Positions 45,171 through 54,224 of a stretch of 64,000 nt of DNA are shown piece after piece; the first letter of the stretch is position 1; each line of letters begins with the position of its first letter. Source of the DNA: Rathayibacter sp. VKM Ac-2857 (GTDB lineage Bacteria > Actinomycetota > Actinomycetes > Actinomycetales > Microbacteriaceae). The stretch is taken from positions 124,001-188,000 of the forward strand of contig NZ_JABMLE010000002.1 in NCBI RefSeq assembly GCF_013205025.1. The letters are read 5' to 3'. Position numbers and translations under genes: made by a program. Below the pieces are notes generated by a model. That model ran no database searches. It saw only the letters and a program-made list of their open reading frames with translations, and had not been told where the DNA came from.

Positions 45171-46865
45171 TCAACCCGTGGTGGCGCCCTCGGCGGCCGA
45201 GCGGACGAGCTTGGCGTACTTGGCGAGGACACCGCGGGTGTAGCGCGGAGGGAGGGGCGCCCAGCCTTCTCGGCGGGCGGCGAGCTCGGATTCGTCGACG
45301 AGTAGGTCGATCGATCGAGCGGCGATGTCGACCCGAATCGGGTCTCCGTCGCGAACGAATGCGATGGGACCTGCGTCCACCGATTCGGGAGCTATGTGGC
45401 CGATGCACAGGCCGGTTGTGCCGCCTGAGAATCGTCCGTCGGTCAACAGTAGTACATCTTTTCCGAGCCCGGCCCCCTTGATGGCGGCGGTGATGGCCAG
45501 CATCTCGCGCATCCCGGGGCCGCCCTTGGGGCCCTCGTAGCGGATGACCACCACGTCGCCCTTCTTGATGACGCCGTCGGTCAGCGCGTCCATCGCGGCG
45601 CGCTCGCGCTCGAAGACCCGCGCGGGGCCCTCGAAGACGGAGGCGTCGAAGCCGGCCGTCTTGACGACCGCGCCCTCGGGAGCGAGCGTGCCCTTGAGCA
45701 CGGTCAGCCCGCCGGTGGCGTGGATCGGGTTGTCGAGGGTGCGGATGACCTCGCCGTCCAGCGGCGCGATGTCCATCGCCGCGAGGTTCTCGGCGACGGT
45801 CTTGCCGGTCACGGTGAGGCAGTCGCCGTGCAGCAGGCCCGCGTCGAGCAGGGCCTTCATCACGGCGGGGACACCGCCGTGGCGGTCGACGTCGTTCATC
45901 ACGTACTTGCCGAACGGCTTGAGGTCGCCGATGTGCGGGATCGTGTCGCCGATGCGGTTGAAGTCGTCGATCGTGAGGTCGACCTCGGCCTCGTTGGCGA
46001 TCGCGAGCAGGTGCAGGATGACGTTGGTCGAGCCGCCGAAGGCCATGGCCACGGCGATCGCGTTCTCGAACGCCTCCTTGGTCAGGATGTCGCGCGCGGT
46101 GGTGCCGTTGCGGAGCAGCTCGACGACCGCCTCCCCCGACTTGCGGGCGAAGTAGTCGCGGCGGCGGTCGGCCGCGGCGGGCGACGCGGAGCCGGGCAGG
46201 CTCATCCCGAGCGCCTCGGCGACGCTGGCCATCGTGTTCGCGGTGTACATGCCGCCGCACGAGCCCTCGCCCGGGGCGAAGGCGCACTCGATGCGCTTGG
46301 CGTCCTCCTCGGACATGATCCCGGCCTTGACGCCGCCGACCGCCTCGAAGGAGTCGATGATCGTGATGTCCTTCTCGGTGCCGTCGGACAGCTTGACCCA
46401 GCCCGGCGCGATCGATCCGGCGTAGACGAAGACGGCGGCGAGGTCGAGGCGCGCGGCGGCCATCAGCATGCCGGGCAGCGACTTGTCGCAGCCGGCCAGC
46501 ATGACGGTGCCGTCGAGGCGCTCGGCCATCATCACGGTCTCGACGGAGTCGGCGATGACCTCGCGCGAGACGAGCGAGAAGTGCATGCCCTCGTGGCCCA
46601 TCGAGATGCCGTCCGAGACGGAGATGGTGCCGAACTGCAGCGGGTAGCCTCCGCCCGAGTGCACGCCCTCCTTCGCGCTGCGCGCGAGGCGCTCCAGCGA
46701 GAGGTTGCAGGGGGTGATCTCGTTCCAGGACGACGCGATGCCGATCTGGGGCTTCTCCCAGTCGTCATCGCCCATTCCCACGGCGCGCAGCATCCCGCGC
46801 GACGTCGTGGCCTCGATGCCGTCCGTGACGGTGCGCGAACGAGGCTTCCAATCGATTTCCGGCAT
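45171..46865 (-). CDS. ilvD: Dihydroxy-acid dehydratase
   Basis: Iron-sulfur enzyme of 564 residues that makes 2-keto acids in Val/Ile synthesis. It has [18 protein letters not shown] with one cluster Cys, [18 protein letters not shown] with the second, [16 protein letters not shown] with the third, and [20 protein letters not shown] near the end. The segment coding for about residues 465-525 uses A/T-ending codons (for example CTA, TTG, ATA, GAA) that its flanks avoid. Confidence 0.97.
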   Translation of the reverse strand: MPEIDWKPRSRTVTDGIEATTSRGMLRAVGMGDDDWEKPQIGIASSWNEITPCNLSLERLARSAKEGVHSGGGYPLQFGTISVSDGISMGHEGMHFSLVSREVIADSVETVMMAERLDGTVMLAGCDKSLPGMLMAAARLDLAAVFVYAGSIAPGWVKLSDGTEKDITIIDSFEAVGGVKAGIMSEEDAKRIECAFAPGEGSCGGMYTANTMASVAEALGMSLPGSASPAAADRRRDYFARKSGEAVVELLRNGTTARDILTKEAFENAIAVAMAFGGSTNVILHLLAIANEAEVDLTIDDFNRIGDTIPHIGDLKPFGKYVMNDVDRHGGVPAVMKALLDAGLLHGDCLTVTGKTVAENLAAMDIAPLDGEVIRTLDNPIHATGGLTVLKGTLAPEGAVVKTAGFDASVFEGPARVFERERAAMDALTDGVIKKGDVVVIRYEGPKGGPGMREMLAITAAIKGAGLGKDVLLLTDGRFSGGTTGLCIGHIAPESVDAGPIAFVRDGDPIRVDIAARSIDLLVDESELAARREGWAPLPPRYTRGVLAKYAKLVRSAAEGATTG

Positions 46866-46918
46866 GTGACGAGGCTACCGCCTCGCGCGCGATGCTCCGG
46901 CGCTGCCGAGCGCGGCCC

Positions 46919-47005
46919 GATCCGTCGCGAACGGTCGTGTCAGTCGCCCCGATCCGTCGCGAACGGTCGGGTCCGGAGCCTCGCGCCGACCGTTCGTGAC
47001 GGATC
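46919..47005. repeat. Third hairpin repeat: two direct and one inverted 19-mer
   Basis: GATCCGTCGCGAACGGTCG occurs at 46919-46937 and exactly again at 46951-46969. Its reverse complement, with one change, is at 46987-47005. Either direct copy can pair with the inverted one, giving alternative stems. It lies in the gap after the otsB stop in the direction of otsB transcription, so a terminator role is possible. Confidence 0.8.
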
Positions 47006-47017
47006 GACCGGCGCTGT

Positions 47018-47830
47018 TCAGCCCGCGGTGGCGCGGAAGTCGGCGAGGAGCGACAGCACGTGGGCGATCTGCTCGGGGCCGCGCACGCGGTAGGCGGCGG
47101 AGGTCGTGCCCGCGCCGCTCTTGACGCCGACGTCGCCGGTGCCGAGCACCGCGAAGGCGTCCTCGTCGGTGACGTCGTCGCCCGCGTAGAGCACGGCGGT
47201 CGCGCCGGTGTAGCGGCGCAGGTGCTGCACGGCCTCGCCCTTGGTGGTCGAGCGGACCGAGAACTCGAGGACGTTCTTGCCCTCGCGGACGGTGACGCCC
47301 TCGACCTCGGCGCGCGCCTCCGACAGGGCGACGACGTGCGCGACGCGGCTGTGCCGGTCGGTGGCCAGGCGGGTGTGCAGGGCGAAGCCGGCCGGCTTGT
47401 CCTCGATCCAGACGTTGTCGATCCCGCGGGCGATGCCCTTCAGCACGTCCTCGAGCACGCCGACCTTCGCCAGCTCGGTCTCGTCGAGGCGGACGGCGTC
47501 GTCGCCCGGGTCGAGACGGATCTCGATGCCGTGCGAGCCGACCAGCAGCGCCTCGTCGGGCAGCTGCGCGACCTCCTCGAGGCTGCCGAGCGCGCGTCCG
47601 GAGACCAGCGCGACGCGGGTGCCGGGCAGCGCGAGCAGCCGGAGCACGGCCTCGCGCGCCTCGGGCAGCGCGCGGGCGTGCGCAGGGTCGTCGACCTCGG
47701 GGGCGAGCGTCCCGTCGAAGTCGAGCGCCACCAGCAGGCGGCCGGTCGCGGCGAGCTCGTGCAGCGCGGCGACGAGGCGGTCGGGCACACCGGGCAGGTG
47801 CTCGCCCGGGGTCGGGGTGACGATGGTCAT
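47018..47830 (-). CDS. otsB: Trehalose-6-phosphate phosphatase
   Basis: HAD phosphatase of 270 residues. Motif I is [12 protein letters not shown] with Asp-x-Asp near residue 36, motif II is ALVSGR, and motif IV is [25 protein letters not shown] and [13 protein letters not shown] belong to the cap domain. It dephosphorylates trehalose 6-phosphate made by OtsA. It overlaps otsA by ATGA. Confidence 0.95.
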   Translation of the reverse strand: MTIVTPTPGEHLPGVPDRLVAALHELAATGRLLVALDFDGTLAPEVDDPAHARALPEAREAVLRLLALPGTRVALVSGRALGSLEEVAQLPDEALLVGSHGIEIRLDPGDDAVRLDETELAKVGVLEDVLKGIARGIDNVWIEDKPAGFALHTRLATDRHSRVAHVVALSEARAEVEGVTVREGKNVLEFSVRSTTKGEAVQHLRRYTGATAVLYAGDDVTDEDAFAVLGTGDVGVKSGAGTTSAAYRVRGPEQIAHVLSLLADFRATAG

Positions 47831-49395
47831 CGCGTCGCCTCCGCCGTCTCGTGGTGCGCGTCCTCGGCCGCGCGACCGCGGACGCCGTCCTCGTGGTGCT
47901 CCGCCTCCTGGCCGAGCGGTGCCTCCTGGCCCCGAGCGGCCGGCCGCACGTCGAGCTGCTGGCCCGCGGCGTGCTCGCTCAGCGCGTCGAGGAAGCTCGC
48001 CGACCAGCGCGAGACGTCGTTCTCGAGCACCCGGCGGCGCAGTGCCCGCATGCGGCGGCTACGCTCGGCGCGGGGCATGCGGGCCGCGTTCTCGATCGCG
48101 TCCTTGAGCCCGGAGATGTCGTGCGGGTTGATCTGCACGGCCTGCTTGAGCTCGTCAGCCGCGCCCGTGAACTCGCTCAGCACGAGCACGCCGTCGTTGT
48201 CGAAGCGGGAGGCGACGTACTCCTTCGCGACCAGGTTCATCCCGTCGCGCAGCGCCGTCACCAGCATCACGTCGGCGGCGAGGTAGAGCGCCACCATCTC
48301 CTCGCGCGGGTAGCCGTGGTGCAGGTAGCTGATCGCCGGGTTGCCGATCGTGCCGTAGTCGCCGTTGATCCGGCCGACCTGCAGCTCGATGTCGTCGCGC
48401 AGCTGCTTGTACGTCTCGACCCGCTCACGGCTGGGGCTCGCGACCTGCACGAGCACCGCGTCCTTGGTGCTGAGCCGCCCGTCCGCCAGCAGCTCGCCGA
48501 ACGCCTTCAGCCGGTGGCCGATGCCCTTGGTGTAGTCGAGGCGGTCGACGCCGAGCATGACGGTCTCGGGGTCGCCCAGGTCGGAGCGGATCTGCCGCGC
48601 CCGCTCCTGGATCTCGGGGGTGCGCGCCATCGCCTCGAAGGCGTCGGCGTCGATCGAGATCGGGAAGTGCCGGGCGACCACCGGCCGGACGCTGGCACCG
48701 CGGCGCGAGCGGTTGACCCGGCGGGTGCCGTCGACCGCGTCGTCCTCGACCGGGACCTCGACGACGGTGCTGCGGGTGTCGTAGCCGAGCAGCCGGCGGA
48801 CCGCGCGGAGGAAGCTGCCCGCGTCGCCCTGGCGCTGGAAGCCGATGACGTCGGCGCCGAGCAGGCCCTCGACGATCTGCTTGCGCCACGGGAGCTGGGC
48901 GAAGATGCCGTAGGGCGGGAACGGGATGTGGTTGAAGAAGCCGATCGTGACGTCCGGCCGCAGCTCGCGGAGCATCTTCGGCACCAGCTGCAGCTGGTAG
49001 TCCTGCACCCAGACGACGCCGTCCTGCTCGGTGACCGCGGCGGCGGCCTCGGCGAAGCGGCGGTTCACCCGCACGTAGGCGTCCCACCACTCGCGGTGGT
49101 ACGTGGGCGGCGCGATCACGTCGTGGTAGAGCGGCCAGAGGGTGTCGTTGGAGAAGCCCTCGTAGTAGTCCTCGAGCTCCTGGGCGCTGAGCGCGACCGG
49201 GACGATCAGCACGCCGTCGTTCTCGAACGGCGCGACCTCCTCGTCCGCGACGCCGGGCCAGCCGACCCAGGCGCCCTCGTTGGCGCGCATCACGGGCTCG
49301 AGCGCGGTGACCAGCCCGCCGGGCGAAGTCTTCCAGGAGGCGGTGCCGTCGGCGTCGACGACGCGGTCGACGGGAAGGCGGTTCGACACGACCAC
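47827..49395 (-). CDS. otsA: Trehalose-6-phosphate synthase
   Basis: GT20 transferase of 522 residues joining glucose from a nucleotide-glucose to glucose 6-phosphate. Core motifs are SNRLPVD at the start, [46 protein letters not shown] and [16 protein letters not shown]. The C-terminal 45 residues are charged and variable (His/Glu/Ala-rich). Start problem: family members begin with about 10-25 residues before [10 protein letters not shown]. Here the open frame continues upstream for about 100 bases without ATG, GTG or TTG, up to an in-frame TAG near 49540. The GTG at 49395 lies inside the first conserved strand. An ATT at 49497 is a candidate true start. Confidence 0.93.
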   Translation of the reverse strand: MVVSNRLPVDRVVDADGTASWKTSPGGLVTALEPVMRANEGAWVGWPGVADEEVAPFENDGVLIVPVALSAQELEDYYEGFSNDTLWPLYHDVIAPPTYHREWWDAYVRVNRRFAEAAAAVTEQDGVVWVQDYQLQLVPKMLRELRPDVTIGFFNHIPFPPYGIFAQLPWRKQIVEGLLGADVIGFQRQGDAGSFLRAVRRLLGYDTRSTVVEVPVEDDAVDGTRRVNRSRRGASVRPVVARHFPISIDADAFEAMARTPEIQERARQIRSDLGDPETVMLGVDRLDYTKGIGHRLKAFGELLADGRLSTKDAVLVQVASPSRERVETYKQLRDDIELQVGRINGDYGTIGNPAISYLHHGYPREEMVALYLAADVMLVTALRDGMNLVAKEYVASRFDNDGVLVLSEFTGAADELKQAVQINPHDISGLKDAIENAARMPRAERSRRMRALRRRVLENDVSRWSASFLDALSEHAAGQQLDVRPAARGQEAPLGQEAEHHEDGVRGRAAEDAHHETAEATR

Positions 49396-49572
49396 GAACG
49401 CGTTGCGCGCTCCGGCGGCGTGGTCGGCGGCGGCTGGAGTCGTCTCGTCGGCGCTGTCCTCGAGGGGTGCGGGGGCGGAGGCGGAGTGCGGAGGAATGGT
49501 GGTCCCGATCGTCGGTCGTGCCCGTCTTCGTACCCGCCGAGGCTACCAGCCGCACTCGAACGGGGGACGGGC

Positions 49573-50730
49573 TCAGCCCTGGGCGAGGGCCAGCGCGAGC
49601 ACCGCGCCGCCGACCGTCGGCACCACCGCGACGGCGCCGAGCAGCGCGTACTGCCGCCACGAGATGGTCACGCCGAGCGCGGTCAGCCGCTGGTGCCAGA
49701 GCAGGGTGGCGAGCGACGCCCAGGGGGTGATCAGCGGGCCGGCGTTCACGCCGATCAGGAGCGCGACGAGGCGCACCGGGTCCGCGGCGACCGGCTCGAG
49801 CGCGAGATAGGCGGGCAGGTTGTCGACGAGGTTCGCGGCCACGACGCCGGACCCGGCGAGCCGGAGCAGGTCGCCCACGCCGCTCCCCTCCCCCGCGACC
49901 ACGGCGAGCGCCGCGCCCAGGCCGAGCTGGTGCGCCGCCTCCATCACGACGAAGAGACCGGAGGCGAAGACGACCAGCTGCCACGGCAGCAGCGAGACCT
50001 TCAGCGCGGACGGCCGCCGGACCGCGAAGAGCACGACGAGGGCGAGCGCCGCGACCGCCGCGGGGATCCACACCTCGAGCCCGGAGACGAGGGCGGGCAG
50101 CAGCAGCGCGACGACGACGCCGGCGCCGATCAGCAGGACGCGATCCTCGACCGGGGTCCGCTCCCCCGTCCGGTAGCGGCCGGCCAGCTCGCGCCGGTAG
50201 CGGATCGCGAGCACGAGCACCGGGATCACGGCGGCGACGAGAGCGGGTGCGGCGGTCAGCGCGGCGAAGGCGAGCGGCCCGTCGACACCGAGCCGCCTCT
50301 CTGCCAGGAGGTTGGTGAGGTTCGACACAGGGAGCAGGAGGGAGGCGCAATTCGCGAGCCAGACGGTCGCCATCGCGAACGGCAGCGGCGACACCCGGAC
50401 GTGCGCGGCGAGCAGCACGACCACCGGTGTGAGCAGCACGGCGGTGGTGTCGAGCGAGAGGAAGACGGTGCTGACGATCGCCATCGCGACCACCAGGAGC
50501 CAGAGCAGAGCGGTCCGCCCGCGGCCCCAGATCGCCGCCCGCTCGGCCACGACCGTGAAGACTCCGGCCTCAGAGGCCAGCTCCGCCACCACGGTGACCG
50601 CGACGACGAAGGCGAGGATCGGCGCCGTGCGCTCGACCAGCTCGCCGAGGGCGTCCATCGGCAGGACCCCGGTGAGAGCGGCGATCACGCCGAGCACGAG
50701 GAGCACCGCCCCGATCACAGCCGTGCGCAT
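49573..50730 (-). CDS. SLC13/ArsB-type permease
   Basis: Membrane protein of 385 residues with about 10-11 hydrophobic helices. Recognisable ArsB/NhaD ion-transporter traits are FLSLDTTAVLLTPVVVLLA in the first half, VWLANCASLLLPVSNLTNLL, and in the second half NLVDNLPAYLAL with LIGVNAGPLITPWASLATLLW (the inverted repeat of the first). An arsenite or dicarboxylate-type substrate is possible; no arsenic-resistance genes are adjacent. A GGGTAC hexamer lies nine bases before the ATG, but no matching -35. Confidence 0.85.
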   Translation of the reverse strand: MRTAVIGAVLLVLGVIAALTGVLPMDALGELVERTAPILAFVVAVTVVAELASEAGVFTVVAERAAIWGRGRTALLWLLVVAMAIVSTVFLSLDTTAVLLTPVVVLLAAHVRVSPLPFAMATVWLANCASLLLPVSNLTNLLAERRLGVDGPLAFAALTAAPALVAAVIPVLVLAIRYRRELAGRYRTGERTPVEDRVLLIGAGVVVALLLPALVSGLEVWIPAAVAALALVVLFAVRRPSALKVSLLPWQLVVFASGLFVVMEAAHQLGLGAALAVVAGEGSGVGDLLRLAGSGVVAANLVDNLPAYLALEPVAADPVRLVALLIGVNAGPLITPWASLATLLWHQRLTALGVTISWRQYALLGAVAVVPTVGGAVLALALAQG

Positions 50731-50896
50731 CTCGTACCCGTTCTCCTCGGTCCCTGCCGCGGCCCGGCGCCGAGCAGCGGTTCACCGTAGCGGGCGGGAC
50801 CGACGACGGAGCCGTCCGATGGCCGTCGGCGGTGTCAACCGTTGGGAGGGAACGGGGCCGGGCCACTAGCGTCGTGGTGAACACAGGAGGCAATCG

Positions 50897-51106
50897 ATGC
50901 GCAAGTTCATCCTCAATTCCAGCGTCATCAGCGCGATCGTCGGAGGCTGGTCCATCCTGCAGACGACGCGCAAGGGTCCGCGCGACTGGCGGCTGGCCCT
51001 GCAGTGGGTCAGCTGGGCGATCGCGCTCGCGGTCGCCATCGGCTCGGTCTCGTACGACTCGAAGGAGCTCGTCAAGGAGCAGAACGGCAAGAAGCGCGAC
51101 CGCTGA
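50897..51106 (+). CDS. Small hypothetical membrane protein
   Basis: Protein of 69 residues with an AGGAGG ribosome site seven bases before the ATG. One clear hydrophobic segment (LQWVSWAIALAVAIGSVSY) lies in the middle, with a weaker one at the front (SSVISAIVGGWSIL). The tail is charged (KELVKEQNGKKRDR). A perfect hairpin terminator follows eight bases after the stop, supporting a real short transcript. Family not recognised. Confidence 0.8.
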   Translation: MRKFILNSSVISAIVGGWSILQTTRKGPRDWRLALQWVSWAIALAVAIGSVSYDSKELVKEQNGKKRDR

Positions 51107-51113
51107 CCGCCTT

Positions 51114-51149
51114 CTGACACGCCGCGCGCCACCGGCCGCGGCGTGTCAG
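51114..51149 (+). terminator. Strong hairpin terminator after the 69-residue gene
   Basis: CTGACACGCCGCG (51114-51126) pairs perfectly with CGCGGCGTGTCAG (51137-51149) over a 10-base loop. There is no T-run, typical of GC-rich Actinobacteria. Confidence 0.72.
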
Positions 51150-51216
51150 CGCGCTCCGGTGCCGTCGCCCCTGGACACTGGAGGTCCAGCACGCGGCACG
51201 GGAAACGGGGTTCGTC

Positions 51217-51648
51217 ATGAGGTTTCGTCTGAGGCGCCGTCAGCCGGCCCCCGAGGTCGCCGCGGCCCCCGCGCTCACGCAGGACGAGCTCTTCGCCGTC
51301 GTGCACGAGCGCCTCTCCGCGTTCGTCGGCGCCGAGGGCGCCTGGGTCGTCACCCGCCGCAGCCAGGACGACCGCGACCCGATCTTCCACGGGATGCTGG
51401 CCCGCTCGCTCGCGCACGAGCTGTCCGCAGCCATTCAGGCCGAGCAGCTCCGCGCCGGCGTCGAGGCCACCGCGAACCCGGTCACCTCCGCCATCCCCGT
51501 GATGCGCGCCTCCACTCCCCCCGTCACCGCGGAGCCGGCCGCCCCCGTCGCCGAGCCCGCCGCCCTCACGTGGGACCCCAAGCCGATCGCCGTCTGGGCC
51601 GAGCCCGACGCCGCCTCGGTCGCGACCCCGGCCGACGCCCCCCGCTGA
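51217..51648 (+). CDS. Hypothetical protein
   Basis: Protein of 143 residues. A basic start (MRFRLRRRQ) is followed by an ordered stretch, LTQDELFAVVHERLSAFVGAEGAWVVTRRS and IFHGMLARSLAHELSAAIQAEQLRA, then an Ala/Pro/Val-rich tail. No membrane helix and no family that I recognise. A GGAAACGGGG stretch precedes the ATG. A BIME arm follows 31 bp after the stop. Confidence 0.7.
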   Translation: MRFRLRRRQPAPEVAAAPALTQDELFAVVHERLSAFVGAEGAWVVTRRSQDDRDPIFHGMLARSLAHELSAAIQAEQLRAGVEATANPVTSAIPVMRASTPPVTAEPAAPVAEPAALTWDPKPIAVWAEPDAASVATPADAPR

Positions 51649-51678
51649 CCCGTCGGCCCCCTGCCTGCTGAGCCCGTC

Positions 51679-51716
51679 GGGTCTCGATACGCCGCTCCGC
51701 GGCTACTCGACCAGCA
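51679..51716. repeat. BIME-like single arm
   Basis: GGTC-type arm with stem GCCGC-TCC-GCGGC, ending CTACTCGACCAGCA. Confidence 0.8.
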
Positions 51717-51753
51717 GAGAATGACACCGCCGCTCAAGCAGACGGCGAAGTCC

Positions 51754-51850
51754 ATGCTGATCGAGTAGCCCTCGCAGAGGGCGTATCGAGATCCACCCTG
51801 CTGAACACATCGGGTCTCGATACGCCGCTCCGCGGCTACTCGACCAGCAT
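51754..51850. repeat. BIME-like repeat, short-spacer form
   Basis: GATC-type arm with stem GCCCTC-GCA-GAGGGC, spacer of about 20 bases without the PstI palindrome, then GGTC-type arm. Confidence 0.84.
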
Positions 51851-51869
51851 GTTCGGCGCGGCCCCTTGC

Positions 51870-51911
51870 ATGCTGATCGAGTAGCCCTCGCAGAGGGCGT
51901 ATCGAGATCCC
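51870..51911. repeat. BIME-like single arm next to the PTS gene
   Basis: GATC-type arm identical in its stem to the one at 51754 (GCCCTC-GCA-GAGGGC). It lies seven bases from the stop of the PTS gene, in its transcription path. Confidence 0.82.
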
Positions 51912-51918
51912 GCACCCG

Positions 51919-53454
51919 TCAGAGCACGTCGAGGATGTCGTTCTTCAGCACCTCCGCGCGGGGGCCGAAGACCGCCTGGATGCTCTCGCCCACCTCGAGC
52001 ACTCCGGCCGCCCCGAGCGCCTTCAGCCGCCCCTGATCGACCAGCGCCCGGTCGCCGACCTGGACGCGCAGGCGCGTGATGCACGCGTCGACGTGGACGA
52101 GGTTGCCGCGCCCGCCGAAGGCCGCGATGAGCGACTCGGCCTCGGACTCCGGCGGAGCGTTCGACGTGGAGACCGGCTCCGCCTCGACCGCGACAGGTTC
52201 GCCCACGTCCACTCCGGCGGCGACCTCCTCCCGGCCCGGCGTCCGCAGATTCCACCTCCTGATCACCACCCGGAACAGCAGGTAGTACACGCCGAAGTAG
52301 ACGACTCCCATCACCACGAGCAGCCCCACGTTCCTCGCGGCCGGCGCCGTGCCGTACAGCAGCAGGTCGACGAGCCCCGCGGAGAACGAGAAGCCGAGGT
52401 GGATGTCGAGGAGGTCCGCGATCGCGAGGGACAGCCCGGTCAGCACGGCGTGCACGACGTAGAGCGGGAACGCCGCGAACATGAACGCGAACTCCAGCGG
52501 CTCCGTGATGCCGGTGAGGAAGGCGGTCAGACCGGCAGCGCCGAGGATGCCGATCGCGGCCGCGCGCTGCGAGCGGTTCGACACGTGGATCATCGCCAGC
52601 GCCGCCGCCGGGAGTCCGAACATGAGCACGGGGTAGAAGCCCGCGGTGAGTGCACCCGCGGTCGGATCGCCCGCGGCGAAGCGGGTCAGCTCCCCCGTTA
52701 CGACACCGCCGTCGTCGCGGGTGTAGGAGCCCTGGAGGAACCAGACGTAGGAGTTGAGGATGTGGTGCAGCCCGAGAGGGATCAGCATGCGGTTCGCGAA
52801 GCCGTAGACGAAGGCGCCGAGTGCCCCGGTGCCGCCGATGAAGGCTCCGAGACCGGTGAGGCCGGTCTCGAAGACCGGGTAGAACCAGCTCAGGCCGAAC
52901 CCGACGACGAGGCACGCGAGCGAGACGACGATCGGGACGAACCGCCGGCCGCTGAAGAACCCGAGGTAGGCGGGGAGCTCGATGGTGTGGAACCGGTCGA
53001 ACAGCACGGCCGTGAGCAGACCGACCACGATCCCGCCGAAGACGCTGTAGTCGATCTGCACCTGATCGCCGGCGGCCGTCGTCCGCCCCGCCAGGACGAT
53101 CGGCGACAGGACGGTGAAGACCTTCGCGAGCACGAGGTGGCCGACGACCGCCGCCAGGGCGGTCGAGCCGTCCGGCTTCCTGGTGAAGCCGATCGCGACA
53201 CCGACGGCGAACAGCAGCGCCAGGTTCTCGAAGAGGGCGCCGCCCGCCGCGCTCATCGCCTGGAAGAACGGACCGAGGACGGGCAGGTCGATCCGCCCGA
53301 GCAGGTCAGGCTGTCCGAGCCGGAGGAGGAGCCCCGCCGCCGGGAGCACCGCGATCGGCAGCATGAGGCTCTTGCCGAGGCGCTGCAGACCGGCGAAGCC
53401 GGGGACGACGAGTCGGCGGCGGGAGGCAAGCGCGCTCCGAGGGCGGGCGGTCAT
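51919..53454 (-). CDS. PTS transporter subunit IIBC, glucose/N-acetylglucosamine family
   Basis: Sugar permease of 511 residues with the IIC domain first and IIB last. IIC starts LQRLGKSLMLPIAVLPAAGLLLRLG. It includes GFTRKPDGSTALAAVVG, the FGIV-like YSVFGGIVVGLLTAVLFDRFHTIELPAYLGFFSGRRFVPI, GLHHILNSYVWF, and GITEPLEFAFMFAAFPLYV. IIB has the phosphorylated Cys in LVHVDACITRLRV near residue 457. It takes up and phosphorylates a hexose, probably glucose, GlcNAc or a related sugar. It overlaps the IIA gene by ATGA. Confidence 0.94.
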   Translation of the reverse strand: MTARPRSALASRRRLVVPGFAGLQRLGKSLMLPIAVLPAAGLLLRLGQPDLLGRIDLPVLGPFFQAMSAAGGALFENLALLFAVGVAIGFTRKPDGSTALAAVVGHLVLAKVFTVLSPIVLAGRTTAAGDQVQIDYSVFGGIVVGLLTAVLFDRFHTIELPAYLGFFSGRRFVPIVVSLACLVVGFGLSWFYPVFETGLTGLGAFIGGTGALGAFVYGFANRMLIPLGLHHILNSYVWFLQGSYTRDDGGVVTGELTRFAAGDPTAGALTAGFYPVLMFGLPAAALAMIHVSNRSQRAAAIGILGAAGLTAFLTGITEPLEFAFMFAAFPLYVVHAVLTGLSLAIADLLDIHLGFSFSAGLVDLLLYGTAPAARNVGLLVVMGVVYFGVYYLLFRVVIRRWNLRTPGREEVAAGVDVGEPVAVEAEPVSTSNAPPESEAESLIAAFGGRGNLVHVDACITRLRVQVGDRALVDQGRLKALGAAGVLEVGESIQAVFGPRAEVLKNDILDVL

Positions 53455-53900
53455 GCGGAGAGCAGAGGGTCACCGGCGAGGACGGACGCGCCGTCCACCA
53501 CGAGGACGTCGACGTAGTCCGCGGTCCGCTCCAGCACGACGACGGGGACCACGGACGGGAGTCCCGCGGCGAGGATCGCCGGGACGTCGTAGGCCAGGAC
53601 GGGTGTCCCGGCCTCGACGCGGTCGCCCTTGGCGGCGAGGACCGAGAAGCCGGCGCCCTTCAGCCCCACCGTGTCGATCCCGAGATGGACGAGCACCGCC
53701 CGTCCGCTGTCCGCGACGACCACGAACGCGTGCGGCAGCACCTGGAGCAGGATCCCGCATACCGGTGCGACCACCTCGACGGGCTCCGCGGGAGGCTCGA
53801 TCGCGACACCGGCTCCCATCACGCCGGCCGCGAAGAGCTGGTCGGGCACGGCCGAGAGGGGCACGGCGCGCCCGGCGAGGGGGGACAGGACGACGACCAC
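53451..53900 (-). CDS. PTS IIA component, Crr-type
   Basis: Protein of 149 residues of the glucose IIA family. The active-site pair is His57 (LPHAFVV) and His72 (VLVHLGIDTVGLKGAGF). It starts VVVLSPLAGRAVPLSAVPDQLFA, as in Crr, and carries phosphate from HPr to the IIB domain. The GTG start was taken because the conserved text begins directly after it. Upstream 53901-54016 shows no clear operator. Confidence 0.93.
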   Translation of the reverse strand: MVVVLSPLAGRAVPLSAVPDQLFAAGVMGAGVAIEPPAEPVEVVAPVCGILLQVLPHAFVVVADSGRAVLVHLGIDTVGLKGAGFSVLAAKGDRVEAGTPVLAYDVPAILAAGLPSVVPVVVLERTADYVDVLVVDGASVLAGDPLLSA

Positions 53901-54016
53901 GGGGACTCCCTCGAACCGGAGACCGGCGCGTACTCACCACCGGTCGCCGATCACAGTAGGGCGGAGCGGAGCCCGGCCGTGCTGTGGCGCGAAACGCCCC
54001 GCGCGGTCACCGCCGG

Positions 54017-54054
54017 GGTCTCGATACGCCGGTCCGCGGCTACTCGACCAGTAT
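54017..54054. repeat. BIME-like single arm
   Basis: GGTC-type arm with stem GCCG-GTCC-GCGGC, imperfect, ending CTCGACCAGTAT. Confidence 0.75.
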
Positions 54055-54061
54055 GTCTCCC

Positions 54062-54188
54062 ATGCTGATCGAGTAGCGCTCGCAGAGCGCGTATCGAGAT
54101 CCACCAGCGTCAGAACCTGAGTCTGCAGACTCGCCCTGCTGATGACGGTGGGTCTCGATACGCCCCTGCGGGGCTACTCGACCAGCAT
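54062..54188. repeat. BIME-like repeat, full element
   Basis: GATC-type arm with stem GCGCTC-GCA-GAGCGC, spacer with TCTGCAGA, then GGTC-type arm. Outside the right end, 54193-54218 matches 40984-41009, which sits at the same place beside another element. Confidence 0.87.
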
Positions 54189-54224
54189 GTGCGCAGGCGT
54201 CTCTTCCAAGTAGATCCCGCGCGG

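Noticed and set aside
49530-49535. GGGTAC upstream of otsA (minus strand) as a fourth SigB-type promoter
   Set aside because: No GNNT at 14-16 bases; the nearest fit needs an 18-base spacer. Also seen before the permease gene at 50730 with no -35 at all.
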